NCBI RefSeq assembly: GCF_000018685.1
Contig: NC_010001.1
Coordinates: forward strand, 3,872,001 to 3,936,000
DNA: 64,000 nt
From: Lachnoclostridium phytofermentans ISDg
GTDB lineage: Bacteria; Bacillota; Clostridia; Lachnospirales; Lachnospiraceae
Reading direction: 5' to 3'
The position numbers and the translations under genes were made by a program. Shown here piece after piece: positions 54,521 through 62,574 of this stretch (positions are counted from its first letter, which is position 1; every line of letters begins with the position of its first letter). The notes below the pieces were generated by a model. That model made no database searches. It was not told the DNA's origin and saw only the letters and a list, made by a program, of their open reading frames with translations.

Positions 54521-55549
54521 CTACTGCAAATCGTCAAAATCAAATACCGCTGCTTTTGTATAATTCGTTACTTTTGCTTCGAAAAAGTCAGTCTTCGTAC
54601 TATTGATGTTAGAGAATGACTCTATCCATTCCATTGGATGTTTCGTAATTTCCGGATAAAGTATTTCTAAACCAACTGCCCGTAATCTTTGATTGGATAA
54701 ATACTTAATATATTGATCAATTAGTTCATTATTGATGCCAAGTATCTGGTTATCCGTAACATATTGGCCCCAAGCAATTTCGTGCTCAACACCAGTTCTC
54801 ATCATCTCACGAAGTTCCTCCTCTAAGCCTTTGGTAAACATCTCTTTCTGTTCAACACGAAGCTCTTTCATGATATTTTGAAATAGTACCAAATGAGTAA
54901 TTTCATCTCGGTTGATATATTTAAAAATTGTACTGGTAGCTGTCATCTTTCCTTGCCTTGCTAGTGTATAGAAAAAACTAAACCCGGAATAAAAATAAAT
55001 TCCCTCAAGAATATAATTTGCAAATACTACACGTACAAAATTTTCATCACTAGGTTCATCACTAAATCTCTGATAAATATTTGCAATAAATTTATTACGT
55101 TCCAAAAGATACTTATCCTCTCTCCATATATCATATATTCGATCTCTCGTCACTGGATTTGTCACGGTATCTAAGATATAGGAGTAACTTTGTGCATGAA
55201 TTTCCTCTTGAAATGCTTGGACATTTAGCAAGGAGGATACTTCTGGAGCTGTAATATACCTTGATATATTCGGTAGATTTTCACTTTGTATCGAATCTAA
55301 GAAGTTGAGGAATGCGATGATTTTATCGAAGGCATTCCGTTCTCCATCTGTTAAGTAAGGAAATTGTTTTACATCCTCTTGCAGTGAAATTTCTTCTGGT
55401 ATCCAAAAGTTATTAAGCATTGTACGATAAATCAAACGAGCCCAGTCGTATTTGATACGATTCCACTCTCTTAGATTCGTTGTATTTCCCTTAATTAAAC
55501 AATCGGTACCACGATCTCCATACTCATTAAAAATTTTCTTCTTCTCCAT
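54521..55549 (-). CDS. nrdB: Class Ia ribonucleotide reductase, beta subunit
   Basis: The radical-generating subunit (342 residues), which with NrdA makes deoxyribonucleotides aerobically. Metal ligands are seen at LDSIQSEN (Asp), QEEIHAQSYSYI (Glu, His and the radical Tyr four residues after His), NYILEGIYFYSGF (Glu) and RDEITHL (Glu, His). The C-terminus ends FDFDDLQ, the peptide that docks into NrdA. GGAGG precedes the ATG; only 14 bp separate it from nrdA. A fully oxygen-dependent enzyme in a strict anaerobe suggests use under oxygen exposure. Confidence 0.95.
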   Translation of the reverse strand: MEKKKIFNEYGDRGTDCLIKGNTTNLREWNRIKYDWARLIYRTMLNNFWIPEEISLQEDVKQFPYLTDGERNAFDKIIAFLNFLDSIQSENLPNISRYITAPEVSSLLNVQAFQEEIHAQSYSYILDTVTNPVTRDRIYDIWREDKYLLERNKFIANIYQRFSDEPSDENFVRVVFANYILEGIYFYSGFSFFYTLARQGKMTATSTIFKYINRDEITHLVLFQNIMKELRVEQKEMFTKGLEEELREMMRTGVEHEIAWGQYVTDNQILGINNELIDQYIKYLSNQRLRAVGLEILYPEITKHPMEWIESFSNINSTKTDFFEAKVTNYTKAAVFDFDDLQ

Positions 55550-55563
55550 GATTTACCTCCACT

Positions 55564-57858
55564 TTAACTAGAACAGCTTGTACATTCATCCATCTCAAGC
55601 GACTGATTTCTAACATAGTAAATCGTCTTTAGACCTTTTCTCCAAGCTTCCATATATAAATTTAAAATATCAATTGCCTTATATTCTGGCGTGATATATA
55701 GATTAAACGACTGAGACTGATCAATGTGGCGTTGGCGTATTCCACATGCACGAATACTAAATTGCTGATCAATCGTATGTGCTTCTTTGTATAGCCAGAA
55801 ATTCGATGTATTTAAATCTGGAGCAGTTTTTGGTATAAAACTTCCCTTCTTTTCTTCAATAAAATATCTCTTAAAGATAGGATCAATACCCGCTGAGGTA
55901 TTTGCAATGTTAGAGGTACTTCCCGTAGGCGCAACTGCTGTAATGTAGCCATTTCTCATACCATGCTCTGCTACCTCTTTACTTAGTGCTAACCAACGGT
56001 CACTGGTATAATCTCTGCGCTTAAAATACTCACCTGTTTCCCACTCGGAGCCATGAAAAGCTTCATATTTTCCCTTTTCCTTTGCAAGTTCCATCGAGGC
56101 TTTGATGGCTTGATATGCTATTTCTTCAAATAAGTCATCCGCTTCCTCAAGATGTTTTTGTGTCTCCCAGCCAATACCGTGATTTACAAGGTAATGATGG
56201 TATCCACTTGTCCCAAGTCCGATTGCACGGTATTTATCACTGGTAATACGGGCTTCTGCTACCGGTGTCTGATTTAAAGTAATGACATTATCAAGCATAC
56301 GAATTTGTAACGGAATATTAACTGCTAAATCTTTTTTTTCAATCCTACCAAGACTAATTGAATTTAGATTACAGGTTACCATATCCCCTGGCTTAATCTT
56401 TGTAATAATCACTTTAGCACCAGATTCATCTTGAATCAATTCTTCTCGTAGCTCACTTTCGCTCATGTTTTGTGTTATCTCCTGACATAGGTTCGAGGAA
56501 TAAATCATTCCAGCGTGTTTATTCGGATTTGCCTGATTTACCGTATCACGGAAGAAGATAAATGGTGCTCCCGTCTCAACGGCACTCTTCATAATCCGTT
56601 TCATCACTTCAAGTGCAGGAACTGTAATCCTTGGTAACTCTTTACATTCTTCACATGCAAGATAGCGCTTTGTAAACTCGTTCTCTGCCACTTCATCATA
56701 GCTATCCTCCAAAGAAAATCCCATTACCTTATTTACCAGATAAGGATCAAATAATGACCATTCTTCTCGTCGCTCTAACCGTTCCATGAATAGGTTCGGT
56801 ACACTAAGTGCGGTAAATATATCATGAGCCTTTCTTCGATCATCTCCATTGTTTGTTTTAAGGTCAAGAAAATCATATAGGTCAGCATGCCAAATATCAA
56901 GAGTAATGGTAGCTCCTCCCTTTCTCCTTCCTAATTGATCCACTGCAATTGCAGTATCATTATAGAGTCGTACCCATGGAATTACTCCTCCGGAAGCATT
57001 TTTGTTACCTCGTATCTCACTATTTAAAGCACGGATTTTGCCTACATAGATACCAAGCGCACCCCCATGCTTACTCACACTAGAAAACTTCTGATTTACA
57101 TCATAAATAGACCATAGATTATCTCCTACTACCGAGATAAAACAGCTGCTTAGCTGATAAAAAGGAGTACCTGCATTGGCAAGAGTAGGGGTCGCAACCG
57201 TCATCTGAAGACTACTAAGTAAATCATAAAACTTCTTCGCGTATTCCATACGCTTTGCCTTTTCTTCCGGAATAGCAAGATGCATCGCAATTACCATAAA
57301 TCTCTCTTGAGGAAGTTCAAAAACTTCCTTTTTAAGTCCCTTCACCAGATAACGATCAGATAACAGTTTTACACCTTCATAATTAAACAAATAATCTCTT
57401 TCTGGCTTAATATATGCTCCTAACTCTTTTATCTCTAATTGAGTATACGCATCGGTTAGATATGATCCGTAAAGTTCTTCCTCCACCAACGAATTTACAA
57501 GATTTAAAAAATCCCCATATCCAAAATGCTTATAATGACGTTCTATTGCTGCTTCTTTATACAAATCAAATACAAACAATCTCGCTGCAACATACTGCCA
57601 ATTGGTATGTGTTTCACGCATGATATTACCAAATTCATCTTTCTTAGTATGAATTACTTTTTCAATCGCTGTTTGAACTAACATCTTTTGAATTTCTTTC
57701 GTACTCATTCCGTCCACAAACTGGATCCTCGCATCCAGTTCCAGCTCAATTGGGTCACACCCTTCCAAACCCTCACAAGCAAATGCAATCATTCTCTTCG
57801 TCTTTTCCACACATAACGGCTCATAGGTTTGATTACGCTTTTTAATCATAATATCCAT
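55564..57858 (-). CDS. nrdA: Class Ia ribonucleotide reductase, alpha subunit
   Basis: The catalytic subunit (764 residues). An N-terminal ATP cone (YEPLCVEKTKRMIAFACEGL) gives allosteric on/off control. Active-site Cys residues are in LSSCFISVVGD and the N-x-C-x-E radical site SNLCQEI; the Tyr pair is near the C-terminus (KTIYYVRNQSL) and the redox CTSCSS tail is present. The start at 57858 has AGGGTGAG upstream. It forms an operon with nrdB and lies behind two NrdR-like boxes, so it is presumably repressed by NrdR when dNTP levels are sufficient. Confidence 0.95.
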   Translation of the reverse strand: MDIMIKKRNQTYEPLCVEKTKRMIAFACEGLEGCDPIELELDARIQFVDGMSTKEIQKMLVQTAIEKVIHTKKDEFGNIMRETHTNWQYVAARLFVFDLYKEAAIERHYKHFGYGDFLNLVNSLVEEELYGSYLTDAYTQLEIKELGAYIKPERDYLFNYEGVKLLSDRYLVKGLKKEVFELPQERFMVIAMHLAIPEEKAKRMEYAKKFYDLLSSLQMTVATPTLANAGTPFYQLSSCFISVVGDNLWSIYDVNQKFSSVSKHGGALGIYVGKIRALNSEIRGNKNASGGVIPWVRLYNDTAIAVDQLGRRKGGATITLDIWHADLYDFLDLKTNNGDDRRKAHDIFTALSVPNLFMERLERREEWSLFDPYLVNKVMGFSLEDSYDEVAENEFTKRYLACEECKELPRITVPALEVMKRIMKSAVETGAPFIFFRDTVNQANPNKHAGMIYSSNLCQEITQNMSESELREELIQDESGAKVIITKIKPGDMVTCNLNSISLGRIEKKDLAVNIPLQIRMLDNVITLNQTPVAEARITSDKYRAIGLGTSGYHHYLVNHGIGWETQKHLEEADDLFEEIAYQAIKASMELAKEKGKYEAFHGSEWETGEYFKRRDYTSDRWLALSKEVAEHGMRNGYITAVAPTGSTSNIANTSAGIDPIFKRYFIEEKKGSFIPKTAPDLNTSNFWLYKEAHTIDQQFSIRACGIRQRHIDQSQSFNLYITPEYKAIDILNLYMEAWRKGLKTIYYVRNQSLEMDECTSCSS

Positions 57859-57888
57859 AGTTTTTACTCACCCTATCTTTTTTATTGG

Positions 57889-57946
57889 CTACAATATATA
57901 GTGTCAACTTTAGACTTATCATTAAGTTTAATACTATATAATGTCA
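57889..57946 (-). promoter_or_regulatory. Pair of NrdR-like boxes upstream of nrdAB
   Basis: 57889-57904 (CTACAATATATAGTGT) matches 14 of 16 bases of the palindromic NrdR box; 57931-57946 (ATACTATATAATGTCA) matches 12 of 16. Their centres are 42 bp apart, four helical turns. The usual spacing is about three turns, so this is a less common arrangement. Confidence 0.65.
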
Positions 57947-58074
57947 TAGTAATAATTATCATTATTAGTTATATATTATAACGACACAAAAAAATAATCA
58001 AGAGTGAATTACGTTTTTTACTTATTTCCAGAATTTTTTTTGGATGTAATATTACTAAAAAGGATATAAGAAAG

Positions 58075-58103
58075 GGAAGAACAGACTGTAAGACTGTTCT
58101 TCC
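58075..58103 (-). terminator. Terminator after the SHOCT genes
   Basis: GGAAGAACAG pairs with CTGTTCTTCC over 9 nt, followed by CTTTCTT on the minus strand. Confidence 0.75.
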
Positions 58104-58138
58104 TTCGGTATACTAAGAATATTAAGATAATAACTATT

Positions 58139-58822
58139 TTAATATCTTGCGATCAATTCTTTTCTTTTTGTTACATACTCTTCCTGGCTAACCAATCCTT
58201 TTTGAAGTAAATCTTGTAATTCTAGAATTTCATTTTCAAGTCTGCTATTAGGTTTAAGTACTATATTATTGAAAAATAGTATAAGCAATGCTATTAGAAA
58301 TGGAATTTCCCATAAGTTGATTATTATATAATATAATCTTTGCGTAAAATCCTCATAATAATTTAGTTTTAATATATTATCTAATTTATTATAGATGCTA
58401 TATGATAAAATTATAGAAAGCATCACAATTGCTAAATAACTTAACTTCTTTTGGAATACCCAAATAATTACACATACTAATATAATGATAAGTATAATTA
58501 CATTAAATACTGCATTAGTCCTATCATTCCTAAAATCCCATTCCCATAAAGTAAAGCTGGTTTTTGACAAGGTAAAATAACTGACTGCATATAATATTAA
58601 TGGAATATTAAGAAGCTTTTTAAACTTAATATTATCAAGTAATGTAAAACCTACAAATACTAATGCCATAATTATTAGGGACAAAAAGTATGTTATTTTC
58701 ATACTACTTGATAAATACTCTAATATTTTTTTATTTAAAAAAATTATACAAAATTGCAAGAATGCGAACACAAAAGCTATAAGTAAAAATACAAAAATAG
58801 ATTTCGTTTTTTTATTTTCCAT
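58139..58822 (-). CDS. Membrane protein with C-terminal SHOCT domain
   Basis: About 227 residues with six to seven predicted membrane helices and a C-terminal SHOCT segment (LELQDLLQKGLVSQEEYVTK). It overlaps the previous gene by 11 bp from ATG 58820-58822, indicating translational coupling (a GTG at 58831 is an alternative). SHOCT is a short oligomerisation helix pair of unknown role. Confidence 0.75.
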   Translation of the reverse strand: MENKKTKSIFVFLLIAFVFAFLQFCIIFLNKKILEYLSSSMKITYFLSLIIMALVFVGFTLLDNIKFKKLLNIPLILYAVSYFTLSKTSFTLWEWDFRNDRTNAVFNVIILIIILVCVIIWVFQKKLSYLAIVMLSIILSYSIYNKLDNILKLNYYEDFTQRLYYIIINLWEIPFLIALLILFFNNIVLKPNSRLENEILELQDLLQKGLVSQEEYVTKRKELIARY

Positions 58823-59246
58823 TTGATTCACCCATTATGACTTTCTTCTTTTCTTCATATTCACTCTTTGTTATAATGCCTTTCTCTGCAAGTGCTTTTA
58901 ACTCATTTAATTTCCCAGATATTTCTCTCTCACTTTTTATTCTTTGTATAAAATTTACCTCTTTTATTTCAGATAAATTATCGTATGAACATGCAATTTT
59001 AAGAACACCCATGAACATGATAGCAGCCACTATGAGGCACGCCCCTGAGATAGCCATATAACCAGCAAAATAAGTACCATTAATTATGAAGTTATAAGCA
59101 TCTCCATTTACATATACATTGGTTGATTCCTGTTTATTATCATACGTGTTTTTCTTATTCAATCCTAGTCCAAAAAAGATTACTGCTAATAAAGCAAATG
59201 TAATTGATAGAGCGACTAGATACTGAAATGCTTTTTTCTTTTCCAT
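58812..59246 (-). CDS. Membrane protein with C-terminal SHOCT domain
   Basis: A 144-residue protein with two membrane helices (ALSITFALLAVIFFGLGL; GYMAISGACLIVAAIMFMGV) and a C-terminal SHOCT segment KLNELKALAEKGIITKSEYE. GGGGG precedes the ATG. It is the first gene of a two-gene operon; the pair may form a hetero-oligomer through SHOCT (inference). Confidence 0.75.
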   Translation of the reverse strand: MEKKKAFQYLVALSITFALLAVIFFGLGLNKKNTYDNKQESTNVYVNGDAYNFIINGTYFAGYMAISGACLIVAAIMFMGVLKIACSYDNLSEIKEVNFIQRIKSEREISGKLNELKALAEKGIITKSEYEEKKKVIMGESNGK

Positions 59247-59598
59247 CCTAAACCCCCATTAATTTATTTTTTCGTAAGTAATATGATCATTATACCATAA
59301 TTTTCTATGAAATCCATACATTTACATAAATTATGACAATTAGATTTATATTTAGATACATAAACTCATACTATGAATTATAGAAATTTGTATATAAAAA
59401 ACAAGCACATATGTTATGATAGGATGTTTGTTATTTTAGAAAACTTATCACTCTTAAAAATATGCCTGCAATTAGTCAATCTTAGTTTTTTCGTATATTT
59501 TACTACATACTCCTTTTTTGCATACTATTTATCAAATTACTATAAATAACATTATTTGTAATCTTTTTTATCAAAAGGCTTTAGATGAAAAAGTATCA
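59247..59598. other. Intergenic stretch without gene
   Basis: A 352-bp AT-rich stretch with no frame, hairpin or repeat worth annotating; it must contain the promoter of the SHOCT operon. Confidence 0.5.
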
Positions 59599-60162
59599 TT
59601 AGTAGTGTCCCATCGCCGGTTTATCCTTTGTCCTATGCTTTCTCTCGTTATCATACTTTTGCCAATAAACTGCTTTTTCATTATATCTGCATCTCGCTGG
59701 TTCTTCATATGTACCATGCCCTATATACACCATTCCAAGAGGTTTTACATGTTTAGGTAAATCAATTAGCTTTTGCATCGTTGCCATTCTTGACGGTACT
59801 GGATAAATCCCAATCCAAACACTTGCCAGACCTATGTCCGTAGCAGCTAGTAACATATTTTGAATAGCTGCACTACAATCACATATCCACAAGTCTTTAT
59901 CTTGGCTTTTCAGTGCATATTTCATATTTCCACACACTACGATTCCAAGTGGAGCATTAAATCTAGCAAATATCATTTTATCTCTAATTTTATCTAATAC
60001 CTCTTTTTCATTTATAACCACAAACTCCCACGGTTGTGCATTCACTGCGGTCGGTGCACAAAAAGCTGCCCTTAATAATATATCTATTTCTTCGTTCGTT
60101 ACAGCTTCCTCCGTATAATTTCTTATACTTCTGCGTTTAAGTATAGCATCTAATGTTTCCAC
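59599..60162 (-). CDS. Nitroreductase family protein
   Basis: A 187-residue FMN-dependent oxidoreductase. The FMN-binding start DAILKRRSIRNYTEEAVTNE and FCAPTAVNAQPWEFVVINE are typical. LAATDIGLASVWIGIYPVPS and PLGMVYIGHG complete the fold. Translation starts at a GTG (60160-60162). Substrates may be quinones or nitro compounds; none can be named. Confidence 0.88.
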   Translation of the reverse strand: METLDAILKRRSIRNYTEEAVTNEEIDILLRAAFCAPTAVNAQPWEFVVINEKEVLDKIRDKMIFARFNAPLGIVVCGNMKYALKSQDKDLWICDCSAAIQNMLLAATDIGLASVWIGIYPVPSRMATMQKLIDLPKHVKPLGMVYIGHGTYEEPARCRYNEKAVYWQKYDNERKHRTKDKPAMGHY

Positions 60163-60279
60163 GAATTTTTCTCACCGTTCTTTCTATTATATATGAGAAG
60201 AGTCCGCAGTTAGATCTACTACGAACTTCCTCTTCTTATTTATTTACTTCAGCTTACTATCCGCTATACATATACACCA

Positions 60280-60396
60280 CTATTCGATTCCTATTGCCTT
60301 TTTAATTCTTTGTACATCTAGCTCTAATGTTTTATTATCCTCCCAATACGTTGATACAATAGCCCACCCACCTTTTTTCACTGTATTAGAAATTTG
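60280..60396 (-). pseudogene. 3' fragment of an unidentified gene
   Basis: On the minus strand the frame ISNTVKKGGWAIVSTYWEDN continuing through KTLELDVQRIKKAIGIE ends in TAG at 60280-60282. No start or longer frame precedes it. It looks like the C-terminus of a lost gene. The remaining 60397-60691 holds nothing recognisable. Confidence 0.35.
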
Positions 60397-60691
60397 TTTC
60401 CTCTTTTCGTACTTTATATGTTTTTATTTAGCTAATCATAATAAAATAAAGTAAAGTATTTGATTTAATCTCCTCCCCCTATATTAGAAAAATTATGTTA
60501 TTATATATTTATAGAAATAGATTTACAAAATATCATAATTTCTTTTTAATACGCAGGAATCTATTTACTTAGCTAATTTACTGGACGTGACTATAATAAA
60601 ACACATACTACCACTATATTATTTATAAATAGACAAAATAATTGTATACCAGATATATCCAATGTTCAAGAATAAAGAAAATTACTGCGTT

Positions 60692-61114
60692 TTATTTAAC
60701 TCTTGCATTCATAGGGTGATTCTCATTGAATTGTACCAAATCCCATAGGTTACCATATAAATCTTTAAATACAGCAACTTTTCCGTAATCCTGAACTTTA
60801 GGTTCTCTAATAAATTCGATCCCTAGCTCTATCATTTCTTGATAATCTCTATCAAAATTATCAGTTCCTAAAAACAAAAACACTCTTCCCCCAGCTTGAT
60901 TACCAATAAATGTCTCCTGCTCTGGTTTAGAAGCTCTGGCTAGCAATATTGTTGTTCCATTAGAACCTGGAGGTGACACTACCACCCACCTTTTATCTTG
61001 TTCCACTTGATAAGTATCTTCTACCAAATTAAAATGTAATTTGTTTGTATAGAAATCTATTGCTTCATCATAATCTTTTACAACTAATGCTATATGAATA
61101 ATTGATTGAATCAT
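60692..61114 (-). CDS. VOC family (glyoxalase-like) protein
   Basis: A 140-residue VOC protein: IIHIALVVKDYDEAIDFYTN at the start, a RWVVVSPPGSNGTTILLARA strand pair, and KVAVFKDLYGNLWDLVQF at the end, which supplies the Glu/Asp-like metal side. AAAGGAGG precedes the ATG. The substrate is unknown. Confidence 0.85.
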   Translation of the reverse strand: MIQSIIHIALVVKDYDEAIDFYTNKLHFNLVEDTYQVEQDKRWVVVSPPGSNGTTILLARASKPEQETFIGNQAGGRVFLFLGTDNFDRDYQEMIELGIEFIREPKVQDYGKVAVFKDLYGNLWDLVQFNENHPMNARVK

Positions 61115-61176
61115 AATTAATTCCTCCTTTATGTATTTATTATCTTGATTTTATCCATAACCTTAATATTTTAAAG

Positions 61177-61316
61177 TTAGCTATTACCAATAGACGGTAG
61201 ATTAGTAACCTTTTCGACAAAAGAATTTGCCCAGATTTCAGTCCAACAAAACGCATAAGGTACACCATATTCTTTTCTTAGGCGCTCATATCTTTCATTA
61301 TATCCCTTAGCTTTGA
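61177..61316 (-). pseudogene. 3' fragment of an unidentified gene
   Basis: The minus strand reads KAKGYNERYERLRKEYGVPY then AFCWTEIWANSF and ends at TAA 61177-61179. It begins inside or next to the stop of the CPBP gene with no start codon or ribosome site, so it is likely the end of a replaced gene. Confidence 0.35.
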
Positions 61317-62080
61317 TAAAAGATAATATAACTCAGTATAATATAAACAAAATCTGAATAATTATGGCAAACAATTGCTGCATAAATACTTTCCGTTTTT
61401 ATATAGGTATAGGCATAAAAAATGCCCAAGGCAAAAGCCAAAATTAATTGATTCCAACTATATGACATAGCCAATGGATACCACGATATAACATAGATAT
61501 GGCCATAGACAAAACATAGAGAAGATAGCAAAACAACTCCAATTCTTGTCTTTTTATCACCATTCTTCCTCTCTTTAAATATGGTAAGTAATAAAAATTG
61601 GACTACAAATACTCGAAATAAAGGTTCTTCTCCGATACCTGGTAATAAACCATAGGATAATATATCAATAATAATATCATGAATCGGTTTCTCTACTCTG
61701 CCATTTATTAATATTTCTCGCCCCATGACTTTATATAGAACCAAACATGCGCCAATATATATAATTGGATATATAATAAAAAAGATTTTAATGTATTGGT
61801 TTCCTAGTTTTTTATTTCTAAAATTAAAGCCCAATTCCTTTAATGGTTTACGGATTATACATTTAAGTATTAAAACAGTAAAAACAATCTGAAGTACATA
61901 CCATAGCAGAAATAATATATTTTCTTCACGTATCCCTATCTTAGATATATACTTCACTAATGATTGTAAAGGTCCTTGGTAATATGATAAATAATTAATC
62001 AGGTGCTGTATGATATATAAGATAGCCAATAAGATAATAAACCATATAAACTTTTTCACATAATTAATGAAGATACGCAT
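61307..62080 (-). CDS. CPBP family intramembrane metalloprotease
   Basis: A 257-residue membrane protein with about 7-8 helices. The CPBP/Abi motifs are EEPLFR (EExxxR), FVYGH (FxxxH) and HNYSD (HxxxD/N), forming a metal site inside the membrane. In bacteria such proteins process CAAX-like or bacteriocin-related peptides and sometimes give bacteriocin immunity. No bacteriocin gene is visible nearby. Confidence 0.85.
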   Translation of the reverse strand: MRIFINYVKKFIWFIILLAILYIIQHLINYLSYYQGPLQSLVKYISKIGIREENILFLLWYVLQIVFTVLILKCIIRKPLKELGFNFRNKKLGNQYIKIFFIIYPIIYIGACLVLYKVMGREILINGRVEKPIHDIIIDILSYGLLPGIGEEPLFRVFVVQFLLLTIFKERKNGDKKTRIGVVLLSSLCFVYGHIYVISWYPLAMSYSWNQLILAFALGIFYAYTYIKTESIYAAIVCHNYSDFVYIILSYIIFYQS

Positions 62081-62168
62081 ACCTTTTCACATCCTCCTGA
62101 TTAGGAACCTACTCCATGCCTCTTATTTAGATTATTTTCCTCGCATCATGCTGACTTTATAGATCAAA

Positions 62169-62561
62169 TTAATCATCTGATATCATACTAAAAAGTGTGT
62201 TGACCATGCTACCATAACCATAGATTTCAGATACATACTTTAGCCCCTCTGCTATTTCCTTTTTAGAATAATCATGTTCTATCAAAAAATCATCATCCTT
62301 ATCATTTAAATAAGCGTAAAATGTAAGTGCTTTCTTATAATATTGATTATCCTTAGGATTTAGCTCTTCTATCAACTTATTTTCTGCCTCATTAATCTGT
62401 CCTTTATCTATAAGATTAAGTAACTCATCATACTTATCTTCTGTTTCATTTAAAATAAAATTCAGTTCTTCCTTCTTTTCTGTGTCTATATTAAATAGCA
62501 ACTTTAATAGAGTTCTGATTACTTGATTAATCAGGCGCATAATATAATCTTCTTCAAACAT
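62169..62561 (-). CDS. DUF6483 family protein
   Basis: A 130-residue all-helical protein starting MFEEDYIMRLINQVIRTLLK, the usual opening of DUF6483 proteins of Lachnospiraceae, with a TPR-like pair of helices afterwards (YDELLNLIDKGQINEAENKL). AGGAG precedes the ATG. It follows the LRR gene by 13 bp and so is in one operon with it. The function is unknown. Confidence 0.7.
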   Translation of the reverse strand: MFEEDYIMRLINQVIRTLLKLLFNIDTEKKEELNFILNETEDKYDELLNLIDKGQINEAENKLIEELNPKDNQYYKKALTFYAYLNDKDDDFLIEHDYSKKEIAEGLKYVSEIYGYGSMVNTLFSMISDD

Positions 62562-62574
62562 ACATTCTCCTTTT

